A stretch of DNA of 64,000 nt from an uncultured Clostridia bacterium (GCA_934481345.1 CAKSPF010000003.1:124001-188000); one strand, 5' to 3'. Positions 18,594 through 28,322 are shown, counted from the stretch's first letter. The notes: generated by a model not told the origin, from the sequence alone. A program made the numbers and translations.

Positions 18594-19976
18594 ATGATTG
18601 CAAAAAGAAATCACGAAATAGATATGATAAACGGTCCGCTTACCGGAAAAATTATAGTTTTTGCGGTTCCGCTCATGCTGTCAAGCCTGCTGCAGCTCTT
18701 TTACAACGCAACCGACATGATAGTGGTCGGCAGATATACGGGAAGCACTGCTCTTGCCGCGGTAGGCTCCACATCATCGGTAATAAATCTTGCCGTAAAC
18801 ATGTTTTCGGGACTGTCTATAGGAACAAGCATCGCTCTTTCGCAGTACATAGGAGCCGGGAATGAAAAAGCCGCTTCCGAAACAGTCCACACCTCGGTTG
18901 CTCTGAGTCTTATACTCGGCGCGGTGCTGGCTGCGGCAAGCATATTTTTTGTAAAGCCGATACTTACGGCGATGGGTTCTCCGAAAGACATTTTACCGCA
19001 GGCCGTTACTTACCTGAAGATATACTTCTTAGGTTCGCCGGCGATTTTGCTGTACAATTACGGAAGCGCGATAATGAGAACCTCCGGAGATACAAAGAGA
19101 CCTTTGTATTTTCTGGCATTCTCGGGAATTATAAACGTTACGCTAAACCTTGTACTGGTAATAAAATTTCATCTCGGAACTCTCGGTGTAGCGCTGGCAA
19201 CCATTGCAGCCCAGTACATATCGGCAGCGCTGGTATTTGTGACGCTGCTTCGCAACGAAGGTGTATGCAGAATTGTTTTACGAAAAATCAAAATCACTCC
19301 GAAAAAGCTCGGACAGCTCCTGTATCTCGGTGTACCGGCAAGCATACAGGCAATAATGTTTTCGCTTTCAAACATAATAATCCAAAGCACGATAAATTCA
19401 TTCGGTTCGCTTGTCATAGCCGGCAACAGCGCCGCTTCAAGCGTGGAGGGATTCGTATATGTTGCAATGAATGCCTTCAGCCAGGCAGCCCTTGTATTCA
19501 GCGGTCAGAACTACGGAGCAAGAAAGCTCGGCAGACTTAATAAAATTATTTTTATATGTACTGCGCTGATAATGATAACATGGGGCATACTTACCGTAGT
19601 ATTCAAATTTTGGCAGGAAGAAATCCTGGCAATATATCTGCCGAGCGATCCGAAAGCCATAAAATACGGTGTTCTGAGATTTTCATATATTATGAGCACA
19701 TATTTTCTTTGCGGAACAATGGAAATACCCGTAGGCTCTCTGCGAGGCATGGGAAAATCCATTCTGCCTGCGGCGGTTTCGCTTATAGGCGTGTGTCTGC
19801 TGAGGATTGTATGGATATGCACCGTTTTCAAAAGCTATCCGACGCTCGGCTGTCTTTATGTTTCATATCCGGTATCCTGGGTTGCAACCCAGGCAATACA
19901 CTACATATGCTATATAGCAATGTACAAAAAAGCGAAAAAGCAATTTGAGGGGGAAATGAGCAGTGAAAAACTTTGA
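18594..19976 (+). CDS. MATE-family efflux transporter
   Basis: Cation-coupled multidrug and toxin exporter, 460 residues with about twelve hydrophobic segments in two six-helix halves. The first half opens with PLTGKIIVFAVPLMLSSLLQ and YNATDMIVVGRYTG, typical of bacterial MATE proteins. The ATG at 18594 follows CGGAGG; a longer in-frame start at 18528 falls inside the promoter. It overlaps leuA by 14 bp, an odd pairing of an exporter with an amino-acid biosynthesis gene. Confidence 0.93.
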   Translation: MIAKRNHEIDMINGPLTGKIIVFAVPLMLSSLLQLFYNATDMIVVGRYTGSTALAAVGSTSSVINLAVNMFSGLSIGTSIALSQYIGAGNEKAASETVHTSVALSLILGAVLAAASIFFVKPILTAMGSPKDILPQAVTYLKIYFLGSPAILLYNYGSAIMRTSGDTKRPLYFLAFSGIINVTLNLVLVIKFHLGTLGVALATIAAQYISAALVFVTLLRNEGVCRIVLRKIKITPKKLGQLLYLGVPASIQAIMFSLSNIIIQSTINSFGSLVIAGNSAASSVEGFVYVAMNAFSQAALVFSGQNYGARKLGRLNKIIFICTALIMITWGILTVVFKFWQEEILAIYLPSDPKAIKYGVLRFSYIMSTYFLCGTMEIPVGSLRGMGKSILPAAVSLIGVCLLRIVWICTVFKSYPTLGCLYVSYPVSWVATQAIHYICYIAMYKKAKKQFEGEMSSEKL

Positions 19977-21639
19977 TAAATACAAAAGGGAATACTACCC
20001 TGCTCCGGCAAACAATTACAAATGGGTTAAAAAAGAGTACATAGACCATGCTCCCATATGGTGCAGCGTGGATTTGCGCGACGGCAACCAGGCTCTCGCA
20101 GTGCCTATGAATCTTGAACAGAAAATTGAGTTTTTCAAAATGCTCGTCAAGCTCGGTTTCAAAGAAATCGAAGCAGGATTCCCGGCGGCGTCCGATACCG
20201 AGTATGCTTTTTTGAGAACTCTTATTGAGCAGAATTTAATACCCGATGACGTTACGATACAGGTTCTTACGCAGGCAAGGGAACACATCATCAAGCGCAC
20301 ATTCGATGCCCTTGGCGGAGTAAAAAATGCGATTGTGCATATGTACAATCCGACTTCTTTTGCACAGCGGGAGCAGGTTTTCAGAAAAACTCCGGAGCAA
20401 ATCAAGAAAATTGCCGTTACGGGAGCGAAGGTGCTCAAAAAATATGCAGACACGGCGGACGGCTGCATACGCTTTGAATACAGCCCGGAGAGTTTCACCG
20501 GAACAGAGCCGGAATATGCTCTCGATGTGTGCAACAGCGTGCTTGACGTCTGGCAGCCGACGCAAGACAAAAAAGCCATAATAGACCTGCCTGTAACCGT
20601 AGAATTATCTCTGCCTCACATTTACGCAAACCAGGTAGAATACATATGCGACAATCTGAATTACCGCGACAGCGTTATCGTATCGCTCCATCCGCACAAC
20701 GACAGAGGATGCAGCATTGCCGACACAGAGCTCGGGCTTTTGGCGGGAGCGCAGAGAGTCGAAGGAACGCTTTTCGGAAACGGCGAGAGAACGGGCAATG
20801 CCGACATTATCACCATTGCAATGAACATGTACTCGCACGGCGTAGACCCGAAGCTTAATTTTGAAAATCTTCCCGAAATAAGCGATAAATACGAAAAGCT
20901 CACCTCTATGACGGTAAATCCCCGTCAGCCATATGCGGGCAAGCTGGTATTTGCGGCATTTTCCGGTTCGCACCAGGACGCTATAGCAAAGGGAATGCAG
21001 TACAGAGCCGAGAACAACCTCAAAACCTGGTCTGTACCGTATCTGCCGATAGACCCGAAAGACGTGGGCAGGGATTACGAAAGCGATGTAATAAGAATAA
21101 ACAGCCAGTCGGGCAAAGGCGGCATAGGCTACATTCTGCAAAGCCATTTCGGCTATACTCTGCCGCAAAAAATGCGCGAGCATTTCGGTTACTATGTAAA
21201 GGGAATATCCGACCGCAGACACAAGGAGCTGAAACCGGATAAGATATTCGAGGCTTTCTCGAACGGATTTTTGAATATCTGTTCTCCGCTTCTGTTCAAA
21301 GAGGTTCATTATGTACAAAATGACGGTATAACCGCTTCGATAACCGTAATGTATGACAATGCGGAAAAAACCTATACGGCAAAAGGAAACGGACGTATAG
21401 ACTCCGTAGCAAACGCACTGCGCGAAAGCTTCCTCGGTCAGTACCACATAACAACCTACGAGGAGCACTCCCTCACCACAAAATCCGACTCCAAAGCGGC
21501 TGCATACATATGCATCACCGGTGACGAAAGCAAGAAAGATTACTGGGGCGTGGGAACGGACGACGATATTATAAATGCGTCCATAAAAGCCCTTATAAGT
21601 GCTATTAACAATATGCTTACCGACGAAAAACGGAGGTGA
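19963..21639 (+). CDS. leuA: 2-isopropylmalate synthase
   Basis: Condenses acetyl-CoA with 2-oxoisovalerate, the first committed step to leucine. 558 residues, the long LeuA2/yeast-type form. The catalytic TIM barrel shows WCSVDLRDGNQAL, the metal-binding HPHNDRG and GNGERTGNAD; a LeuA dimerisation/regulatory domain starts near residue 430. The GTG start has GAGGGGG nine bases upstream and sits inside the MATE gene's end. leuB, leuC and leuD are not in the window. Homocitrate or Re-citrate synthase activity is a remote alternative; the regulatory domain argues for LeuA. Confidence 0.93.
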   Translation: MKNFDKYKREYYPAPANNYKWVKKEYIDHAPIWCSVDLRDGNQALAVPMNLEQKIEFFKMLVKLGFKEIEAGFPAASDTEYAFLRTLIEQNLIPDDVTIQVLTQAREHIIKRTFDALGGVKNAIVHMYNPTSFAQREQVFRKTPEQIKKIAVTGAKVLKKYADTADGCIRFEYSPESFTGTEPEYALDVCNSVLDVWQPTQDKKAIIDLPVTVELSLPHIYANQVEYICDNLNYRDSVIVSLHPHNDRGCSIADTELGLLAGAQRVEGTLFGNGERTGNADIITIAMNMYSHGVDPKLNFENLPEISDKYEKLTSMTVNPRQPYAGKLVFAAFSGSHQDAIAKGMQYRAENNLKTWSVPYLPIDPKDVGRDYESDVIRINSQSGKGGIGYILQSHFGYTLPQKMREHFGYYVKGISDRRHKELKPDKIFEAFSNGFLNICSPLLFKEVHYVQNDGITASITVMYDNAEKTYTAKGNGRIDSVANALRESFLGQYHITTYEEHSLTTKSDSKAAAYICITGDESKKDYWGVGTDDDIINASIKALISAINNMLTDEKRR

Positions 21640-21645
21640 CTATAA

Positions 21646-22584
21646 TTGAATAATCTCATATTCAGTATAAACGTTATTCTGCCTCTTGTGATTGAGATGG
21701 CTCTCGGGCAGATTTTAAGAATTACCGATGTAATAGACGGGAATACATCCAAAAAAATGAACTCGGCAATTTTCAAGCTTTTTTTGCCGGTGCTGATTTT
21801 TTATAATGTATACACCTCCGAAATTGCGGATGTTTTCAACGCAAAGCTCATTTTATATGCAGTTTTGAGCATATTCATACTGGTGGGAATACTGGCGGCT
21901 GCCGTGCCTTTATTTGAAAAGGACAAGAAAAAGATAGGAGTTATAATCCAGGGGATTTTCAGAAGTAATTTTGTAATATTCGGCGTGCCGCTTTCCATAG
22001 CGCTCAGCGGAAACTCCATTTCGGGAACGGTTTCCGTTCTTGTGGCATGCGTAATACCCACATTCAATCTGCTCGCGGTAATTGTACTCGAGTCCTTCAA
22101 GGGCGACAAACCGGATTTCAAAAAAATACTTTTGGGAATTGCGTCAAATCCTCTTATAATTTCTTCAATTTTGGGATTTGTATTCCTTTTTGCAAAAATC
22201 AAAATATACGCGCCGGTGGAATCAACGCTTAAAGGTATAGCCGCCTCTGCTACACCTCTTGCGCTTATAATCCTGGGTGCGTCCATTGATATCAAAAAAA
22301 TCCGCGGCAACACAAAGCAGATTGCCGCTGCCGTAACCGGAAGGCTTATAGTTGTTCCGGCAATATTTCTTTCTCTTGCGGCTATTCTCGGCTTCAGAAA
22401 CGGCTATCTGGCAATTCTCATCGCCCTGTATGCTTCGCCCGGCGCCGTTTCGTCATATCCCATGGCAAGCCAGATGGGCGCGGACGGAGAGCTTGCAGCT
22501 CAGATTGTAATGATGCAGACGTGTCTGTGCTCCGTTACTGTTTTTTTGTTCATTTTTATTTTGAAACATCTGGGGTTAATCTGA
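21646..22584 (+). CDS. AEC-family (auxin efflux carrier-type) permease
   Basis: 312 residues, about ten transmembrane helices in two halves; the family includes malate/malonate permeases. It starts at TTG behind GGAGGT, six bases after leuA, so it is the third gene of that operon. Motifs such as FRSNFVIFGVPLSIALSG and LIILGASIDIKKIR fit the family. The substrate is unknown; cotranscription with leuA suggests an organic acid (inference). Confidence 0.88.
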   Translation: MNNLIFSINVILPLVIEMALGQILRITDVIDGNTSKKMNSAIFKLFLPVLIFYNVYTSEIADVFNAKLILYAVLSIFILVGILAAAVPLFEKDKKKIGVIIQGIFRSNFVIFGVPLSIALSGNSISGTVSVLVACVIPTFNLLAVIVLESFKGDKPDFKKILLGIASNPLIISSILGFVFLFAKIKIYAPVESTLKGIAASATPLALIILGASIDIKKIRGNTKQIAAAVTGRLIVVPAIFLSLAAILGFRNGYLAILIALYASPGAVSSYPMASQMGADGELAAQIVMMQTCLCSVTVFLFIFILKHLGLI

Positions 22585-22613
22585 TTGACAGACTTTAGGA
22601 ATTATGCTATAAT
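22585..22613 (+). promoter_or_regulatory. Consensus sigma-A promoter of acn-icd operon
   Basis: Perfect TTGACA (22585-22590), 17-nt spacer, perfect TATAAT (22608-22613). The -35 begins at the base after the AEC stop codon. A leader of about 155 nt follows. Confidence 0.9.
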
Positions 22614-22777
22614 ATATGTGATTTTGTTTTTTAACCAACGGCGGTTTAAAATATGTTAATAATTTTTTAAAAACAAAGGAGTTTCAGGCAAGCGAGACTC
22701 GAACTCCGCTTGCCCCAAAAAATTCTTTTGTTTTTTTATTAAATACAGCCTAATTTATACAGAAAGGATTGATGCAG
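22614..22777 (+). promoter_or_regulatory. Structured 5' leader of aconitase mRNA
   Basis: Non-coding leader. Visible structures: a weak hairpin at 22628-22652 (TTTTAACC with GGTTTAAAA); a minihelix at 22685-22714; and an A/T stem enclosing it (22669-22678 AAAAACAAAG with 22725-22735, one bulge) that runs into a T-tract (22731-22737). The last arrangement resembles an intrinsic terminator placed before the ribosome binding site, which could act as an attenuator. No named riboswitch is recognisable. Confidence 0.45.
22685..22714. repeat. Short relative of the 7705-7979 element (tRNA minihelix-like)
   Basis: Thirty bases made of the two ends of the larger element joined together: the AGGCAAGCG start of its left arm, a GACTCGAACTC middle resembling its GACTTGAATCC, and the CGCTTGCC end of its right arm. 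Read on the minus strand it folds as GGCAAGC, a one-base bulge, GAG, loop TTCGAGT, CTC, GCTTGCC, like the acceptor plus T-arm of a tRNA without D and anticodon arms. Confidence 0.6.
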
Positions 22778-24715
22778 ATGGGACTTACACTGACAGAAAA
22801 AATACTTAAAGCCCATGTTGTTGACGGAGAATTTAAAAAAGGAGCCGAGATCGGCATAAAAATCGATCAGACTCTTACGCAGGACGCTACGGGAACCATG
22901 GCATATCTTGAATTTGAGGCAATGGGTATTCCGCGCGTTAAAACCGAGCGCTCCGTTGCATACATCGACCACAACACCCTTCAGTCCGGCTTTGAAAATG
23001 CTGACGACCACCGCTTTATAGGTTCGGTTGCAAAGAAACACGGAATTTATTTTTCAAGACCGGGCAACGGTATATGCCACCAGGTTCATTTGGAGAGATT
23101 CGGCGTTCCGGGCAAAACGCTTATCGGTTCCGACAGCCATACTCCGACAGGCGGCGGACTCGGAATGATAGCAATCGGTGCGGGCGGTCTTGACGTTGCC
23201 GTAGCAATGGGCGGCGGCGCTTACTACATCACCTATCCGGAAATAGTTAAAATAAATCTTACGGGCAAGCTTTCGCCATGGGTTGCCGCAAAAGACGTTA
23301 TTCTCGAAATATTAAGACAGATGTCCGTAAAGGGCGGCGTAGGCAAAGTCATTGAATACTGCGGCGAAGGTGTAAAAACTCTCTCCGTACCGGAAAGAGC
23401 CACCATTACAAACATGGGAGCAGAGCTTGGCGCTACAACCTCCATATTCCCGTCGGACGAAATAACAAAGGAATTTTTAAAGGCTCAGAAGCGTGAAGAA
23501 GTATGGGTTCCGCTTTGCGCAGACGACGACGCCGTATACGATTATGAAATAAACATTGATTTATCAAAGCTTGAGCCGGCAGCAGCATGCCCTCACTCAC
23601 CCGATAACATAAAAAGTATATCCGAGCTCGGAAATATGAAAATAGACCAGGTGTGCATCGGTTCATGTACGAACAGCTCGCTTTTGGATATGCTTAAAGT
23701 TGCACACATATTAAAGGGCAAAACGGTTCATCCGGATGTATCGCTTTCAATAGCGCCCGGTTCAAAACAGGTTCTCAACATGCTTGCACAAAACGGCGCG
23801 CTCTCCGCAATGATTGACGCAGGAGCAAGAATTCTGGAAAGTGCCTGCGGTCCGTGCATAGGTATGGGACAGGCGCCAAACTCCAACGGTATATCGCTGC
23901 GTACATTCAACAGAAACTTTTTGGGCAGAAGCGGAACAAAGGACGGTCAGATTTATCTCGTATCGCCGGAAACCGCAGCAGCTTCGGCAATAGCAGGTGT
24001 TCTTACAGACCCGAGAGATTTGGGAGATATGCCGGAGTTTGAGCTCCCGAAGGAGTTTATTATAAACGACAATATGGTTGTTGCTCCATGTGACGAAAAG
24101 GATATGGACAGCGTCGAAATCCTCCGCGGACCGAACATAAAGCCGTTCCCGGCTACAAGTCCGCTTGATGATGTAATCGACTGCAAATGCTCGCTCAAGG
24201 TCGGCGACAACATCACCACAGACCACATAATGCCTGCCGGAGCAAAAATTCTTCCGCTGCGCTCAAACATACCGGAAATATCAAAATACTGCTTCACAGT
24301 TTGCGACAGCGAATTTCCCGAAAGAGCAAAATCACTCGGAAGCAGCATAATTGTCGGCGGCTCAAACTACGGTCAGGGTTCATCGCGTGAGCATGCAGCC
24401 TTAGCACCGCTGTATCTCGGCATAAAGATTGTAATTACAAAATCATTTGCAAGAATACACCGCGCAAATCTTATAAACGCAGGTATTTTGCCGTTCACAT
24501 TTGTAAATGAAAGTGACTATGACAAAATAAACGAAGGTGACGAGCTTGTTGCCGAAAATATCAAAGAAGCTGTTAAAAACGACAAAAATATAACTGTTGT
24601 CAACAAGACAACGGGAGAAAGCATTGAATGTTCATGCGAGCTCAGCGAACGCGCAAAGGACATAGTTCTTGCCGGAGGACTTCTGAGCTATACCAAAGAA
24701 AAATTGAGCGTATGA
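22778..24715 (+). CDS. acn: Aconitate hydratase
   Basis: Interconverts citrate and isocitrate in the oxidative branch to 2-oxoglutarate. 645 residues. It has the HxxHLERFG and [20 protein letters not shown] region, and cluster cysteines in CIGSCTNSS and ACGPCIGMG for the [4Fe-4S] centre. The C-terminal swivel domain carries [18 protein letters not shown] choose the ATG at 22778, nine bases after AAAGGA; in-frame TTG (22769) and ATG (22772) are closer to that site than usual. First gene of the acn-icd-SGNH operon. The size and lack of linker-first order fit the clostridial mitochondrial-type aconitases. Confidence 0.95.
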   Translation: MGLTLTEKILKAHVVDGEFKKGAEIGIKIDQTLTQDATGTMAYLEFEAMGIPRVKTERSVAYIDHNTLQSGFENADDHRFIGSVAKKHGIYFSRPGNGICHQVHLERFGVPGKTLIGSDSHTPTGGGLGMIAIGAGGLDVAVAMGGGAYYITYPEIVKINLTGKLSPWVAAKDVILEILRQMSVKGGVGKVIEYCGEGVKTLSVPERATITNMGAELGATTSIFPSDEITKEFLKAQKREEVWVPLCADDDAVYDYEINIDLSKLEPAAACPHSPDNIKSISELGNMKIDQVCIGSCTNSSLLDMLKVAHILKGKTVHPDVSLSIAPGSKQVLNMLAQNGALSAMIDAGARILESACGPCIGMGQAPNSNGISLRTFNRNFLGRSGTKDGQIYLVSPETAAASAIAGVLTDPRDLGDMPEFELPKEFIINDNMVVAPCDEKDMDSVEILRGPNIKPFPATSPLDDVIDCKCSLKVGDNITTDHIMPAGAKILPLRSNIPEISKYCFTVCDSEFPERAKSLGSSIIVGGSNYGQGSSREHAALAPLYLGIKIVITKSFARIHRANLINAGILPFTFVNESDYDKINEGDELVAENIKEAVKNDKNITVVNKTTGESIECSCELSERAKDIVLAGGLLSYTKEKLSV

Positions 24716-24752
24716 CTTCAAAACGACACTAAAAAGAAAGAAGGAAAAGGCA

Positions 24753-25970
24753 ATGGCTAAAATTCAGATGAAAACTCCCCTCGTCGAGATGGACGGCGAT
24801 GAAATGACAAGAATTATATGGAAGATGATAAAGGATATTCTTTTAACTCCATATATAGATTTGAAAACAGAGTATTATGATCTCGGTCTTGAATACAGAA
24901 ACGAAACCAACGACCAAGTTACATTTGACAGTGCGGAAGCTACAAAAAAATACGGTGTTGCCGTTAAGTGTGCAACCATCACGCCGAATGCGGCAAGAAT
25001 GCCCGAATATAACCTCAAGGAAATGTGGAAATCTCCTAACGGTACAATAAGAGCAATTCTTGACGGAACGGTATTCAGAACACCGATTATAGTAAAGGGC
25101 ATCACACCTTTCATTCCCACATGGACAAAACCTATAACCATTGCGCGTCATGCATACGGTGATGTATACAAAAACACTGAAATGCAGGTTAAGCAGGGCT
25201 CAAAGTGCGAGCTTGTAACAACTGACGCAAACGGAAGCGAAACCAGAGAGCTTATTTATGACTTTGCGGACTCCGACGGTATAATTCAGGGATTGCACAA
25301 TAAGGACAAATCCATTGCAAGCTTTGCCAGAAGCTGCTTTAACTTTGCGCTTGATACAAACCAGGATTTATGGTTTGCAACAAAGGACACGATCTCAAAA
25401 AAATACGACCACCGCTTCAAAGATATTTTTGCGGAAATATTTGAAAACGAATATAAAGACAAATTTGCAGAAAAAGGAATCGAATATTTCTATACATTGA
25501 TTGACGATGCCGTTGCAAGAGTTATACGTTCCGAAGGCGGCTATATATGGGCGTGCAAGAACTATGACGGCGATGTAATGAGCGACATGGTTGCAACCGC
25601 ATACGGCAGCCTTGCCATGATGACAAGCGTACTGGTATCCCCCGACGGAATATATGAATACGAGGCAGCTCACGGAACAGTACAGCGCCACTATTACAAA
25701 CACTTAAAGGGCGAGAAAACCTCCACAAACAGCGTTGCAACACTTTTTGCATGGACAGGTGCGCTCAGAAAAAGAGGCGAGCTCGACAACACACCCGAGC
25801 TTTGCAAATTTGCAGACAATCTCGAAAAGGCTACAATTCAGACAATTGAAGATGGCGTTATGACAGGTGATTTGTATCTGCTCTCGACTCTTGAGAACAA
25901 GCAGAAGGTTGACACAGAGGAATTTCTGCTTGCAGTAAACGAAAGACTTAAAAAAATACAACAAGTTTAA
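24753..25970 (+). CDS. icd: NADP-dependent isocitrate dehydrogenase
   Basis: Oxidative decarboxylation of isocitrate to 2-oxoglutarate. 405 residues, of the eukaryote-like homodimeric class. It shows [13 protein letters not shown] at the N-terminus, [16 protein letters not shown] (substrate and phosphate contacts) and [24 protein letters not shown] (cofactor region). It lies 37 bp after acn with AAGAAGGA upstream. With aconitase it supplies 2-oxoglutarate for glutamate; no citrate synthase is in the window. Confidence 0.96.
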   Translation: MAKIQMKTPLVEMDGDEMTRIIWKMIKDILLTPYIDLKTEYYDLGLEYRNETNDQVTFDSAEATKKYGVAVKCATITPNAARMPEYNLKEMWKSPNGTIRAILDGTVFRTPIIVKGITPFIPTWTKPITIARHAYGDVYKNTEMQVKQGSKCELVTTDANGSETRELIYDFADSDGIIQGLHNKDKSIASFARSCFNFALDTNQDLWFATKDTISKKYDHRFKDIFAEIFENEYKDKFAEKGIEYFYTLIDDAVARVIRSEGGYIWACKNYDGDVMSDMVATAYGSLAMMTSVLVSPDGIYEYEAAHGTVQRHYYKHLKGEKTSTNSVATLFAWTGALRKRGELDNTPELCKFADNLEKATIQTIEDGVMTGDLYLLSTLENKQKVDTEEFLLAVNERLKKIQQV

Positions 25971-25984
25971 CCGGAGGTATAACA

Positions 25985-26767
25985 ATGGATATTACTAAAT
26001 ACATGGCTCAAAAAGACGAAAAACCGCTTGACAATATACCGGAAAGCGGGGGATTTTGCTCAATATTCAGAACTATCGGATGCATAGGCGATTCGCTCTC
26101 CTCGGGGGAATTTGAGTCGGTAAGCCGCGAGGGATACACCGGCTGGCACGACTTTTACGAATACTCATGGGGACAGTACATGGCGCGCACGCTCGGAAGC
26201 AAGGTTTATAACTTTTCCAAAGGCGGAATGACTGCAAAGGAATTTGTCTGCAGCTTCGGAGATAAAACAGGCTACCTTGACAAAGACAAAATGTGCCAGT
26301 GCTACATTTTAGCTCTCGGCGTAAACGATATAGGTGACGGAAGCAAGTTAGGAACAATTGACGATATTGAAAATCCGGATGCCGACACTTTTGTAAGGTA
26401 CTATGCAAATATAATAATCAACATTAAAAGAAAAAATCCGCAGGCAAAATTTTTCCTTATGAATATCCCGAGTGGGTGTAAGGATGCCAAGCGAACCGAA
26501 TTTGAGGACAGGCATGCGCTTCTTATCGGTCAGATTGCAGACAAGCTTAAAAACTGCTATGTTCTGGATTTCCGCAAATATGCGCCCGTATATGACGACG
26601 AATTCAAGAAGAATTTCTACTTACGGGGTCATCTTAACCCCGCCGGCTATGCGCTGACTGCAAAAATGGTTATGGCATACATAGACTATATAGTAAGAAA
26701 CAACCCGGCCGACTTCCGCCAGGTAGGATTTATCGGCACGGAATTTTATGATGAAAACTACAAATAA
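25985..26767 (+). CDS. SGNH/GDSL-type hydrolase
   Basis: 260 residues, no signal peptide, so probably cytoplasmic. Block I is GCIGDSLSSGEF with the nucleophilic serine; block III is LGVNDIG; block V is RGHLNPAGY, giving the catalytic histidine without the usual DxxH aspartate directly before it. Family members are esterases or acetyl-hydrolases, often of carbohydrates. It lies 14 bp after icd behind CGGAGG, so it is cotranscribed with two TCA genes, which is unexpected. Substrate unknown. Confidence 0.85.
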   Translation: MDITKYMAQKDEKPLDNIPESGGFCSIFRTIGCIGDSLSSGEFESVSREGYTGWHDFYEYSWGQYMARTLGSKVYNFSKGGMTAKEFVCSFGDKTGYLDKDKMCQCYILALGVNDIGDGSKLGTIDDIENPDADTFVRYYANIIINIKRKNPQAKFFLMNIPSGCKDAKRTEFEDRHALLIGQIADKLKNCYVLDFRKYAPVYDDEFKKNFYLRGHLNPAGYALTAKMVMAYIDYIVRNNPADFRQVGFIGTEFYDENYK

Positions 26768-26780
26768 AAAATGATTTTAA

Positions 26781-26814
26781 CATTACCGCCAAAACGCTTA
26801 TTTTGGCGGTAATG
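26781..26814 (+). terminator. Perfect 14-bp hairpin between SGNH and HAD genes
   Basis: Arms 26781-26794 and 26801-26814 pair completely around a six-base loop. The following T-run is weak (CTTTAT), so it may be a terminator or a processing hairpin. The HAD gene's ribosome binding site follows seven bases later. Confidence 0.5.
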
Positions 26815-26829
26815 CTTTATGAGGTTATT

Positions 26830-27519
26830 ATGATAAAAGTTATATTTTTTGACTTGGACGACACGTTGCTTGACTTTAAAAAATCCGAGGCCGGAGCTCT
26901 AAAAAAAGCGCTTGTAAATGCCGGAATCACCCCTTCGGACAAGATGGTAAGCCGATACAGCGAAATAAACCAAAGCCTTTGGAAACTGCTTGAGCTCGGC
27001 AAAATAACACGTCCCGAAATTCTGAGCAAAAGATTTGAAATACTGTTTGACGAGTTTAACATCGCAAAAAGCATTGATGACGTAAAGAACGAATATGAAA
27101 ATCTTCTCGGCACCGGGCATTATTTTGTTTTGCATGCACCGGAAACGCTGAAGCTTTTATATAAAGACTACGACCTTTACATAACCTCCAACGGAACGGC
27201 AAACGTACAGCGCGGCAGAATAAAAAGCGCCGGAATAGAAAAGTATTTCAAAAAGATATTTGTTTCTCAGAAATTAGGCTTTGTAAAGCCGCAAAGAGAA
27301 TTTTTCGAGGCATGCTTTTCACAAATGCCTCCCTGCCGGAAAAATGAGGTTATAATTGTGGGCGATTCCGTATCCTCAGATATTCTCGGCGGTAAAAATG
27401 CCGGCATACACACCTGTCTTTACAACCCGAATAATATAAAATATACGGGCACAGTCAAGGCGGATATTGAAATATCGGATTTAATGCAACTGCCTTCTAT
27501 TCTTTCAAAAGTTTATTAA
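26830..27519 (+). CDS. HAD-superfamily hydrolase (YjjG-like)
   Basis: 229 residues. Motif I FFDLDDTLLDF, motif II ITSNGT, motif III lysine in KLGFVKPQREFF and motif IV VGDSVSSDILGGKNAG are in order; a helical cap lies between I and II. This arrangement is that of the YjjG/YfnB group of nucleotide and small-molecule phosphatases. The ATG at 26830 has GAGG just upstream; an earlier in-frame ATG at 26803 lies inside the preceding hairpin. Followed by a strong terminator. Confidence 0.88.
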   Translation: MIKVIFFDLDDTLLDFKKSEAGALKKALVNAGITPSDKMVSRYSEINQSLWKLLELGKITRPEILSKRFEILFDEFNIAKSIDDVKNEYENLLGTGHYFVLHAPETLKLLYKDYDLYITSNGTANVQRGRIKSAGIEKYFKKIFVSQKLGFVKPQREFFEACFSQMPPCRKNEVIIVGDSVSSDILGGKNAGIHTCLYNPNNIKYTGTVKADIEISDLMQLPSILSKVY

Positions 27520-27541
27520 ATGGTTTTAATCTTGCATAATC

Positions 27542-27585
27542 AAAAATCATGCTTTTAATATGTCTTATTAAAAGCATGATTTTTT
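27542..27585. terminator. Bidirectional terminator between HAD and Ltp genes
   Basis: A 19-bp perfect stem (27542-27560 with 27566-27584) with A-rich and T-rich ends, so it serves the plus-strand HAD gene and the minus-strand Ltp-domain gene that converge here. Confidence 0.85.
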
Positions 27586-27601
27586 GAACAATTTATACTT
27601 T

Positions 27602-28192
27602 TTAATTATCAAGATTATCAATGGCATACTGTGCTTCTTCGGCAGTGAATTTCTCTCCGTATTCGGATGTTAACTGATCGTATATTTTCTGTTTTGACAT
27701 ATGCAATGTTTCCTGATAAGACCTTGCTTTTTCCAGAGCATTTTTATTCCAGTCTGCCTGAATGTTATCTATAGCGTACTGCGCTGCTTCTGCTGAAAAC
27801 TTCTCGCCGTATTCGGATGTAAGCTGATCATATATTTTCTGCTTTGACATATGCAATGTCTCTGAATATATTTCTGCCTTTTTTAAAGCATTTCTGTATT
27901 CGACAGGTGTTTTCTCGGAATTATCAACTGCAGCTTCTGCTGTACTGTTGCCGACTTCAGCCTGTCTTAACTCTTCATTCCACGAAACCGGTACTCCAAG
28001 TGCATCACCTATTGCACGGAGCGGCAGGTACGTTCTGCCGTTTACTTCAAGTGCCGGAGGATCTGAGGTAAATTCCTTACCGTTAACCAACACCTTAAAA
28101 TCCACCGGATTTGCCGCATACTGAACGGCAAACACTCCTGCTGTGACAAAGAGCGTCGCTCCTGCCAAAAAACCGCAAATAAATCTTTTCAT
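27602..28192 (-). CDS. Secreted stalk-domain protein with two Ltp repeats
   Basis: 196 residues. A signal peptide (about 1-22, ending GVFA) has no lipobox cysteine, so this is secreted rather than a lipoprotein. Residues about 30-85 are a copper amine oxidase N-like 'stalk' domain (VNGRTYLPLRAIGDALGV). Two tandem Ltp-type repeats follow (about 105-147 and 152-195); both contain ETLHMSKQKIYDQLTSEYGE. The repeats are close to identical in DNA as well, so the duplication is recent or kept uniform. In Streptococcus thermophilus phage TP-J34 an Ltp lipoprotein blocks superinfection; the domain is also common in non-phage Firmicutes proteins. Divergent from an XRE regulator. Confidence 0.82.
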   Translation of the reverse strand: MKRFICGFLAGATLFVTAGVFAVQYAANPVDFKVLVNGKEFTSDPPALEVNGRTYLPLRAIGDALGVPVSWNEELRQAEVGNSTAEAAVDNSEKTPVEYRNALKKAEIYSETLHMSKQKIYDQLTSEYGEKFSAEAAQYAIDNIQADWNKNALEKARSYQETLHMSKQKIYDQLTSEYGEKFTAEEAQYAIDNLDN

Positions 28193-28293
28193 TCTTCATT
28201 TCTCCTTTGAAGTTTATTAAATACAGACAATTGTAAAACTACCAAAATGTTGATTACAAACACTTAATTTTTCTTATAATTTTACAACCGCTT

Positions 28294-28322
28294 GATAAAT
28301 ATCCCGTATCGGGATATTTATC
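28294..28322. promoter_or_regulatory. 29-bp perfect palindrome, likely XRE operator
   Basis: Arms of 13 bp (28294-28306 and 28310-28322) around TAT form a perfect dyad centred between the divergent Ltp and XRE genes, 42 bp before the XRE start. A possible promoter of the XRE gene, TTGATA (28292-28297), 17 nt, TATTTA (28315-28320), is buried in it, so binding would repress the regulator itself. GGGATAATAA at 28335-28344 resembles a partial extra half-site. Confidence 0.65.
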
